Origin: an uncultured Corynebacterium sp. | GTDB taxonomy: Bacteria; Actinomycetota; Actinomycetes; Mycobacteriales; Mycobacteriaceae | Reading direction: 5' to 3' | Assembly (NCBI GenBank): GCA_915275065.1 | Contig: CAJZGD010000132.1 | Location: 1 to 7,034 of the forward strand | DNA: 7,034 bases | Part shown: one piece after another, positions 1 through 5,332 of the stretch | Numbering within the stretch: the first letter of the stretch is position 1 | How the letters are laid out: every line of letters starts with the position of its first letter | Position numbers and translations under genes: made by a program | The notes under the pieces: generated by a model | The model's input: the letters and a program-made list of their open reading frames with translations, nothing else | Database searches by the model: none | What the model was told of the DNA's origin: nothing

Positions 1-23
1 CTGCTGAACCGCTCTTCCGATCT
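1..23. other. Illumina paired-end adapter remnant (non-genomic)
   Basis: The first 23 bases end in GCTCTTCCGATCT, the common 3' end of Illumina adapters, and the ten bases before it match the distinctive upstream part of the older paired-end primer 2.0. The match to the sequence as I remember it is exact over all 23 bases. Read in the thrS frame, the stretch gives LLNRSSD, which does not look like a threonyl-tRNA synthetase, whereas YWRGD, a normal ThrS motif, begins at base 25. The stretch is therefore untrimmed adapter at a contig end. Genomic sequence starts at base 24, or within a base or two of it. Confidence 0.93.
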
Positions 24-24
24 A

Positions 25-1407
25 TACTGGCGGGGCGACCAAGCCAACGCGGGGCTGCAACGCATCTACGGCACCGCCTGGGAATCCCAGGACGCCCTGG
101 CGGAATACCAGCACAAAATGGCTGAAGCGGAAAAACGCGACCACCGGCGGCTCGGCCAAGAACTCGACCTGTTCTCCTTTCCCGACGAAATCGGCTCCGG
201 GTTCCCCGTATTCCACCCAAACGGCGGCATTGTGCGCCTCGAAATGGAAGAACACTCCCGACGCCGCCACATCGCGGCAGGCTACTCCTTCGTCAACACC
301 CCACACCTGACCAAGGGCGAACTGTTCGAAAAATCCGGGCACCTGGACTTCTACGCCGACGGCATGTTCCCACCCATGAAACTCGATGGGGAAGTCGACG
401 CCGACGGCAACGTGACCAAACCCGCCGTGGACTACTACACCAAACCCATGAACTGCCCCATGCATAACCTCATTTTTGCATCCCGGGGCCGTTCCTACCG
501 GGAACTCCCACTCCGACTCTTCGAATTCGGCACCGTATACCGCTACGAAAAATCCGGGGTCATCCACGGCTTGACCCGGGCCCGCGGCTTTACCCAAGAC
601 GACGCCCACATCTACTGCACGGAAGACCAGCTAGAGGCAGAACTCACGTCCGTGCTGGACTTTGTGATCTCACTGCTGCGCGACTACGGCTTGGATGATT
701 TCTACCTGGAACTGTCCACGAAAGACCCGGAAAAATTTGTTGGCTCGGACGAAATTTGGGAAAAATCAACCGCCATTCTGCAGCGGGTAGCCGACGAATC
801 CGGCCTCGACCTCGTGCCCGACCCGGGCGGGGCAGCATTCTACGGCCCGAAGATTTCCGTGCAAGCCCGGGATGCCATCGGCCGCACCTGGCAAATGTCG
901 ACCGTGCAATTGGACTTCAACCTGCCGGACCGCTTCCACCTGGAATACACGGCCCCGGACGGCACCAAGAAACAACCAATCATGATCCACCGGGCCCTCT
1001 TCGGCTCAATCGAACGATTCTTCGGGGTGCTGCTAGAACACTACGCCGGGGCGTTCCCCGCCTGGTTAGCGCCCCAACAGGTCATGGGCATTCCGGTGGC
1101 GGACACATTCGTCCCCCACCTAGAATCCGTCATCAACGAACTCCAGGCGCGGGGTTTACGGGCGAACGTCGACACCTCCGACGATCGCATGCAGAAAAAA
1201 ATCCGCACCTACACGCAAGCAAAAGTGCCGTTCATGCTGCTGGCCGGCGCCCGCGACGTTGAAGCGCAGGCGGTGAGCTTCCGGTTCCTCGACGGGTCCC
1301 AACTCAACGGGGTGCCGGTGGCGCAGGCAATCTCGCTTATCGACGAATGGGTTCGGTCACGCACCAACGAACAACCCAATCACGACAATGTGGCAGAAAA
1401 ACTATAG
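25..1407 (+). CDS. thrS: Threonyl-tRNA synthetase, 5'-truncated
   Basis: This class II aminoacyl-tRNA synthetase charges tRNA-Thr with threonine in the cytoplasm. About 460 genomic codons are present. Bacterial ThrRS is usually 640-690 residues, so the N-terminal TGS domain and most of the editing domain lie beyond the contig end. The frame is open from the window edge, so the ATG at 118 is internal and not the start. The sequence opens with YWRGD and RIYGTAW, then enters the catalytic core. The three expected zinc ligands are visible: Cys in MNCPMH (454-456), His in DDAHIY (607-609) and His in MIHRALFG (988-990). They are 51 and 127 residues apart, matching E. coli Cys334, His385 and His511. 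Motif 2 (YRYEKSG, then RARGFTQDD) and motif 3 (HRALFGSIERF) are intact. The anticodon-binding domain follows from WLAPQQV (about 1063) and includes DDRMQKKIR. Nothing suggests a pseudogene; the truncation comes from assembly. Confidence 0.97.
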   Translation, partial: YWRGDQANAGLQRIYGTAWESQDALAEYQHKMAEAEKRDHRRLGQELDLFSFPDEIGSGFPVFHPNGGIVRLEMEEHSRRRHIAAGYSFVNTPHLTKGELFEKSGHLDFYADGMFPPMKLDGEVDADGNVTKPAVDYYTKPMNCPMHNLIFASRGRSYRELPLRLFEFGTVYRYEKSGVIHGLTRARGFTQDDAHIYCTEDQLEAELTSVLDFVISLLRDYGLDDFYLELSTKDPEKFVGSDEIWEKSTAILQRVADESGLDLVPDPGGAAFYGPKISVQARDAIGRTWQMSTVQLDFNLPDRFHLEYTAPDGTKKQPIMIHRALFGSIERFFGVLLEHYAGAFPAWLAPQQVMGIPVADTFVPHLESVINELQARGLRANVDTSDDRMQKKIRTYTQAKVPFMLLAGARDVEAQAVSFRFLDGSQLNGVPVAQAISLIDEWVRSRTNEQPNHDNVAEKL

Positions 1408-1434
1408 GTAACAAATCTGCGACACATCTCTATG

Positions 1435-1474
1435 GCTCCACACCCAAAATCACCAATTGGGGTGGAGCTTCTTA
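1435..1474 (+). terminator. Possible terminator or attenuator hairpin after thrS
   Basis: GCTCCAC (1435-1441), one bulged A, then CCCAA (1443-1447) pairs with TTGGG (1457-1461) and GTGGAGC (1462-1468) around a 9-base loop. The result is a 12-base-pair stem with one bulge. It is followed only by TTCTTA, a poor U-tract. It lies 27 bases after the thrS stop and about 60 bases before the HIT gene. It could be a weak or partial terminator separating thrS from the phospholipid genes, or a processing or attenuation hairpin within one long transcript. Confidence 0.5.
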
Positions 1475-1530
1475 GTAGAGTTGAGAACAGTATCGAGCCG
1501 CAAAACGAATGATTCAGGGGTGAAGCAGCC

Positions 1531-2145
1531 ATGAGCAGCACATCAAATGAGGAATATGTCGATAGAGGAGCGGGCGATCTTGACCGTCTAGAACGCCTCT
1601 GGGCGCCCTACCGCATGAACTACATCGTGGACAAAAGCGACACCAGTGGTTCGGGAAGCACCCACACCAACCCCTTCGTCGTAATCCCCACACTCAGCGA
1701 CGAAGACGGGCTCATCGTCGCCCGCGGCACCTACGTGTACTGCGTGCTCAACCTCTTCCCCTACAATTCCGGCCACATGATGGTGGTGCCCTACCGGGAA
1801 GAACCCAACCTCGAAAACCTCACCCCGGCAGAATCCGCCGAACTCATGGCCTTCGCCCAGGCCGCTATCCGGGTGCTGAAAACCGCCTCCCGGCCCGACG
1901 CCTGCAACGTCGGCTTCAACCTGGGCCGCTCCGCCGGCGGCTCCGTCGCCCAACACCTCCACCTGCACATCGTGCCCCGGTGGAACGGCGATAGCAATTT
2001 CATGACCGTCATCAGCGGCACAAAGGTGCTACCACAACTCCTGCGGGACACCCGCACCCTCCTCGCCCGAACCTGGGCCGAGCTCGCCGCCGCCGACGAC
2101 GATTCCTTCCCCGGCACAGCCACCACGGGAGATACTCATGCTTAG
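1531..2145 (+). CDS. HIT-family protein, Ap4A phosphorylase-like (Rv2613c type)
   Basis: This 204-residue cytoplasmic nucleotide-binding protein belongs to the histidine triad superfamily. The triad HLHLHIV is at residues 142-148; in this family the middle histidine (H144) is the nucleotidylated nucleophile. Upstream are the conserved core strand LNLFPYNSGHMMVVPYR (73-89) and the Gly/Ser-rich lead-in NLGRSAGGS (130-138). The M. tuberculosis protein at the same place in the cluster, Rv2613c, has been characterised as a diadenosine tetraphosphate phosphorylase. Sharing that activity is inferred from synteny and motif similarity. The start at 1531 is preceded by AGGGG (1516-1520), and translation keeps family-like sequence from ERLWAPYRMNYI onward. 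The first 20 or so residues are low in conservation. The 3' end overlaps pgsA1 by 8 bases, so the two are probably co-translated. Why a dinucleotide-polyphosphate enzyme sits with PIM genes is not explained by the sequence. Confidence 0.9.
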   Translation: MSSTSNEEYVDRGAGDLDRLERLWAPYRMNYIVDKSDTSGSGSTHTNPFVVIPTLSDEDGLIVARGTYVYCVLNLFPYNSGHMMVVPYREEPNLENLTPAESAELMAFAQAAIRVLKTASRPDACNVGFNLGRSAGGSVAQHLHLHIVPRWNGDSNFMTVISGTKVLPQLLRDTRTLLARTWAELAAADDDSFPGTATTGDTHA

Positions 2146-2791
2146 CGTCAGCGGCCGAAAACCAGCCTCCGTGGTCATCGAACCCATCGCCCGAACCCTC
2201 ACCCGGTTAGGGTTCAGCCCCAACACCGTGACCGTGGCCGGCACCTGCATCACCATCGCCATCGTCGTGACATTGATACCACTCAACCACCTGGTGTGGG
2301 CGGCCATCCTCTCCGCAATATTCAGCGCCCTCGACATGGTGGACGGCACCATGGCCCGCATGCGGGGCGCCGGCACCCAATTCGGCGCCACCCTCGACGC
2401 CACCTGCGACCGACTCACCGACGGCGCCCTCTTCGGGGCAATCACCTGGTGGCTGATCTACACCTACCACGCCCACCCCAGCCTGATCATCGCCAGCTTC
2501 GTGGTCCTAGTGACCTCCCAAGTGATTTCCTACGTGAAAGCCCGCGGCGAAGCCTCCGGCTTCACCATGGTCGGCGGACTCATCGAACGCCCCGAACGAC
2601 TCATCCTCGCCCTAGGCGGCATCGGCCTCACCGGCCTGGGGGTGCCCTACGCCATCGACATATCCCTATGGGTACTCGCCGTGGGCAGCGTATACACCGT
2701 GATCCAACGACTCCTCATGGCAGCACACAGCCAAGAGGCGACACAACCAAGCAAACCGCCCGCCGGGGCGCGAGAATTCCCCCACAGCTAA
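2138..2791 (+). CDS. pgsA1: Phosphatidylinositol phosphate synthase (CDP-alcohol phosphatidyltransferase)
   Basis: This 217-residue integral membrane enzyme condenses CDP-diacylglycerol with inositol 1-phosphate to give phosphatidylinositol phosphate, the actinobacterial route to PI and hence to PIMs. The family signature D-x2-DG-x2-AR-x8-G-x3-D-x3-D is complete: D66, D69, G70, A73, R74, G83, D87 and D91. These residues bind the metals and the CDP moiety. Basic residues typical of PIP synthases appear in SYVKARG (K134, R136) and ERPER (150-154). About six hydrophobic spans are visible (roughly 31-48, 51-67, 93-110, 115-133, 155-172 and 175-193), as expected for the fold. The ATG at 2138 lies inside the end of the HIT gene, with GGGAGA (2127-2132) just upstream, which supports this start. 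The tail after about residue 197 is polar and unremarkable. A phosphatidylglycerophosphate synthase is the main alternative, but the RPER motif and position beside patA and pimA favour PIP synthase. Confidence 0.94.
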   Translation: MLSVSGRKPASVVIEPIARTLTRLGFSPNTVTVAGTCITIAIVVTLIPLNHLVWAAILSAIFSALDMVDGTMARMRGAGTQFGATLDATCDRLTDGALFGAITWWLIYTYHAHPSLIIASFVVLVTSQVISYVKARGEASGFTMVGGLIERPERLILALGGIGLTGLGVPYAIDISLWVLAVGSVYTVIQRLLMAAHSQEATQPSKPPAGAREFPHS

Positions 2792-2802
2792 GCTTAAAAA
2801 CC

Positions 2803-3705
2803 ATGCCCAGTGTTTTCACCACCGAATGGTTATCCGCCCAAGCCTATCTCATGGGCTGGAAAATAGTGGGGCGCCTCCCGCTCCCACTCACCACCGCCCT
2901 CTGCACCCGCGCCGCCGACTACGCCAGCGATGACGGCAAAGGAATGAACCAGCTTCGCAAAAACCTGAGTCGGGTTGTCGGCCCCGAAAACGTCACCCGC
3001 AACCTGGTGCGGGACGCCATGCGTTCCTACGCCCGCTACTGGCTGGAAGCCTTCCGGCTACCCCAAATCGCCGGCGACCCGGGCGTCGTCAAGCGCATCG
3101 ACGACCGCCTGGTGGGCAAAACCCACCTCGATGCCGCGGTGGCCGCCCCCACCGGAACCGTCCTGGTGCTCCCGCATAGCGGAAACTGGGACATGGCCGG
3201 CATGTATTTCGCCGCCACCTACGGCACCTTCACCACCGTGGCGGAACGACTCAAACCCGAAATCCTGTTCGACGCGTTCGTGGATTTCCGCACCACCTTA
3301 GGGTTTAGGGTTATCCCTCACATTCCCGCGCCGGGTTCCCCACCCGTCATGGAGCAGCTCGCCGATGTGCTCACCGCCGGTGGCACCATTTGTTTGCTGG
3401 GGGATAGGGATCTGAAAGGCACCGGCGTGCCCGTCACGTTCTTCGGGGAGGAAACTACCATGCCTACCGGTGCGGCCCGGCTCGCCCAAGAGACTGGGGC
3501 GTCGTTGCACGTGGTGCATTCCTGGTTCGAGGGCACCACTGCTCACCCGGAATGGGGGTTGAGCGTGTCCGCTCCCCTGCCCACCGGTGACATTGCTGCA
3601 ACCGTCCGCGCGCAGGCGGCAATCATGGAGCAAAACATTGCGGCGCATCCCGCCGACTGGCATCTTTTGCAGCCCTTCTGGTCGGCCGATCGCAAACCTG
3701 CGTAA
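2803..3705 (+). CDS. patA: Phosphatidylinositol mannoside acyltransferase PatA
   Basis: This 300-residue protein of the LpxL/HtrB-type lysophospholipid acyltransferase family probably transfers a fatty acyl chain from acyl-CoA to the 6-position of the first mannose of PIM1/PIM2 at the inner face of the membrane. The catalytic H-x4-D motif is HSGNWD, with H125 and D130, close to the His126 and Asp131 positions of mycobacterial PatA. Further family blocks are LGDRDLKGTG (199-208), FFGEETTMPTGAARLA (214-229) and the C-terminal DWHLLQPFW (285-293). The frame is open far upstream over pgsA1 (to 2296), but that part is His/Arg/Pro-rich shadow. ATG 2803, 11 bases after the pgsA1 stop, gives a normal family length. 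No clear Shine-Dalgarno sequence precedes it, so translation may be coupled to pgsA1. Codon style changes inside this gene near 3240-3300. Confidence 0.92.
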   Translation: MPSVFTTEWLSAQAYLMGWKIVGRLPLPLTTALCTRAADYASDDGKGMNQLRKNLSRVVGPENVTRNLVRDAMRSYARYWLEAFRLPQIAGDPGVVKRIDDRLVGKTHLDAAVAAPTGTVLVLPHSGNWDMAGMYFAATYGTFTTVAERLKPEILFDAFVDFRTTLGFRVIPHIPAPGSPPVMEQLADVLTAGGTICLLGDRDLKGTGVPVTFFGEETTMPTGAARLAQETGASLHVVHSWFEGTTAHPEWGLSVSAPLPTGDIAATVRAQAAIMEQNIAAHPADWHLLQPFWSADRKPA

Positions 3706-3731
3706 AAAAATCGCTACACTGTCAAGATAGC

Positions 3732-3737
3732 TATAAT
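3732..3737 (+). promoter_or_regulatory. Candidate -10 element upstream of pimA
   Basis: A perfect TATAAT hexamer lies in the 58-base gap between patA and pimA, 26 bases before the pimA ATG. No good TTGACA-like box is visible 16-18 bases upstream, but weak -35 boxes are common in corynebacterial promoters. A start near 3744 would give a leader of about 20 bases containing AAAGG (3754-3758). It could supply pimA and the LemA-like gene separately from the upstream genes. Confidence 0.45.
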
Positions 3738-3763
3738 CACCCTCACGCATTCGAAAGGCGACC

Positions 3764-4855
3764 ATGCGCATAGGTTTGGTGTGTCCCTACTCCTTCGATG
3801 AACCCGGGGGAGTCCAGGCCCACATTCTGGACCTAGCCACCCACCTCATTGGCCAAGGCCATTTTGTGCGCGTCATCGGCCCCTGTGGCGATGACACCGA
3901 GGTCCCCGACTTTGTGGTCCGCGGCGGCACCAGTGTTCCTATCTCCTATAACGGCTCCGTCGCTCGCCTTTCGTTTGGCCCCCGAACCTTTACGAAGATT
4001 CGGGAATTCATCATCGCCGGGCATTTTGATGTGCTGCACATTCACGAACCGAATTCGCCCAGTTTTTCACTTGCCGCCCTTCAGGTGGCGGAGGGGCCGA
4101 TTGTGGCCACCTATCATGCGTCGGCGACCGGTTCGAAACTGCTGAAACTGGTTCTGCCGTTGCTGCGCCCCCGGCTGGAGAAAATTCGAGGCGGCATTGC
4201 CGTGAGTGAAATGGCCCGCCGCTGGCAGGTCGAACAGTTGGGTGGCGACCCGGTGCTCATCCCCAATGGTGTTGATACGCAGGCGTTTGCCCGGGGTGTG
4301 GTCCCGCCGGTGCCGGGGCGGCCCCTGGAGTTGGTGTTTCTGGGCCGGCTTGATGAGCCCCGCAAAGGGTTGGATATTTTATTGGCCGCCCTGAGCGGGT
4401 TGGATCGCGAGGTTAGGGTCACCGTTATGGGCGGCGGCAGTCCCCGAAACGTGCCCGGCGTGAATTTTGTGGGCCGCGTGAGCGATGACGAAAAGATTGC
4501 CATTTTAGACCGTGCCGACATCTACGTTGCCCCCAACACTGGGGGCGAAAGCTTCGGTATTGTGCTTGTGGAGGCCATGGCCGCCCGCTGCGCCGTTGTG
4601 GCCAGCGACCTGGAGGCTTTCGCCGCCGTGTGCGATGTGGAATCCGATAATCCCGCCGGCTTGCTCTTCCGCACCGGTGATGTTGATGATTTGCGTGCGA
4701 AACTCCGGCAGCTCGTCGACGACCCTGGCCAGCGTGCGAACCTGATTGAAGCCGGCTCCCGGCGCGCCACACTCTATGACTGGGATCATGTGGCCGCCGA
4801 GGTAGTGAGAGTGTACGAAACCGTGGCCGATGGAACCACGGTCACTGTTGACTAG
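3764..4855 (+). CDS. pimA: Phosphatidylinositol alpha-mannosyltransferase PimA
   Basis: This 363-residue GT4-family (GT-B fold) peripheral membrane enzyme transfers mannose from GDP-mannose to the inositol of phosphatidylinositol, giving PIM1, the first committed step to PIMs, LM and LAM. The N-terminal domain has the glycine loop GGVQAH (15-20), HEPNSPS (94-100) and YHAS with H118. The C-terminal nucleotide-sugar domain has GRLDEPRKGLD, with R195 and K201, and the retaining-transferase E-x7-E motif in GGESFGIVLVEAM (E262 and E270). These closely match residues described for M. smegmatis PimA (H118, R196, K202), allowing a one-residue offset. The start at 3764 is supported by AAAGG five bases upstream and by the standard MRIGLVCPYSFD opening. 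It follows patA by 58 bases, with a possible promoter of its own, and precedes the LemA-like gene by 18 bases. PimB- or PimC-type transferases are less likely given the order beside patA and pgsA1. Confidence 0.95.
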   Translation: MRIGLVCPYSFDEPGGVQAHILDLATHLIGQGHFVRVIGPCGDDTEVPDFVVRGGTSVPISYNGSVARLSFGPRTFTKIREFIIAGHFDVLHIHEPNSPSFSLAALQVAEGPIVATYHASATGSKLLKLVLPLLRPRLEKIRGGIAVSEMARRWQVEQLGGDPVLIPNGVDTQAFARGVVPPVPGRPLELVFLGRLDEPRKGLDILLAALSGLDREVRVTVMGGGSPRNVPGVNFVGRVSDDEKIAILDRADIYVAPNTGGESFGIVLVEAMAARCAVVASDLEAFAAVCDVESDNPAGLLFRTGDVDDLRAKLRQLVDDPGQRANLIEAGSRRATLYDWDHVAAEVVRVYETVADGTTVTVD

Positions 4856-4873
4856 TCGAAAAAGGATTCGGAC

Positions 4874-5332
4874 ATGGACCCCACCACGATTATTGCCATT
4901 ATCATTGCGGTCATTATCACCATCGCCCTGTATTGGGCGTCGAGTACCGCCAACCGACTGCACCGGTTGCACGTGCGCACTGATGCGGCCCGGCAGTCGC
5001 TTCAAGCATCTTTGGACCGGCGGGCTGCGGTGTTAGCCGCGTGTGAGCCGCAGTTTACGGCATTGGCGCATAGTACCGAGTCGATTCCGCTGCAGTACGA
5101 AACGTTTGCCCAGCGGGCCGAGAAGGAGCGGCAGATTTCTGCCGCCATTGCGGGTCTCACGGACCCCACTCCGGGAAGTATTGTGGATGCGGAGGCCCGG
5201 GTGCAGCTCGCACACCGGTTCTATAACGATGCGGTGTCTGACACGCGGGCGTTACGGGTGCAACCACTTGTTCGAATTCTTCGGTTGGGTGGGACTGCCC
5301 GGCTGCCGGAATATTTCGAACTCACCACCTAG
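4874..5332 (+). CDS. Small LemA-like membrane protein downstream of pimA
   Basis: This 152-residue protein has a single N-terminal membrane span (about 5-22, Ile-rich) followed by a helical, mostly soluble region. The arrangement resembles LemA-family proteins: NRLHRLHVRTDAARQSLQ (27-44) with LDRRAAVL (47-54) after the span, a late RFYNDAV (115-121), and a C-terminal PEYFEL (145-150). In LemA these correspond to the NRLV...LKRR helix, the YND helix and the PYFE end. From memory, the M. tuberculosis gene in this place, Rv2609c, is longer and carries a Nudix domain, which is absent here. Function is unknown; membrane topology suggests most of the chain lies on one side of the membrane. AAAGGA (4861-4866) seven bases before the ATG supports the start. 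The 18-base spacing from pimA suggests co-transcription. Its stop overlaps the stop of the convergent gene. Confidence 0.82.
   Translation: MDPTTIIAIIIAVIITIALYWASSTANRLHRLHVRTDAARQSLQASLDRRAAVLAACEPQFTALAHSTESIPLQYETFAQRAEKERQISAAIAGLTDPTPGSIVDAEARVQLAHRFYNDAVSDTRALRVQPLVRILRLGGTARLPEYFELTT
5329..5332. other. Interlocked convergent stop codons (CTAG)
   Basis: The palindrome CTAG contains TAG on both strands: 5330-5332 ends the LemA-like gene and 5331-5329 on the - strand ends the GT-C gene. The two coding regions therefore overlap by four bases with no intergenic space. I see no hairpin with a U-tract at the junction, so any terminator must lie inside the opposing coding region. Confidence 0.9.

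Noticed and set aside
118..120. ATG 118 as the thrS start
   Set aside because: The frame is open upstream and carries ThrS-like residues (YWRGD, RIYGTAW) before it, so it is an internal methionine of a truncated gene.
22..609. Open - strand frame of 195 codons opposite thrS
   Set aside because: It lies fully antisense to the well-supported catalytic core of ThrRS and has low-complexity Val/Gly/Phe-rich content from the codon bias of thrS.
1588..1968. Open - strand frame of 126 codons opposite the HIT gene
   Set aside because: It is a Gly/Val/His-rich shadow of the strongly C-ending HIT codons, with no motif or ribosome site.
2789..2796. TAAGCTTA palindrome at the pgsA1 stop
   Set aside because: It is an 8-base chance palindrome (a HindIII site with flanks) with no paired element and no terminator character.
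2296..2802. Long in-frame upstream extension of the patA reading frame over pgsA1
   Set aside because: The predicted residues are His/Arg/Pro-rich with no family similarity, typical of a shifted frame over a C-rich membrane-protein gene. The real patA starts at 2803.
4505..5005. Open - strand frame of 166 codons spanning the pimA/LemA-like junction
   Set aside because: It is antisense to two genes with clear motifs, and its composition has no recognisable domain. The pimA E-x7-E motif and the LemA-like start are far better supported.
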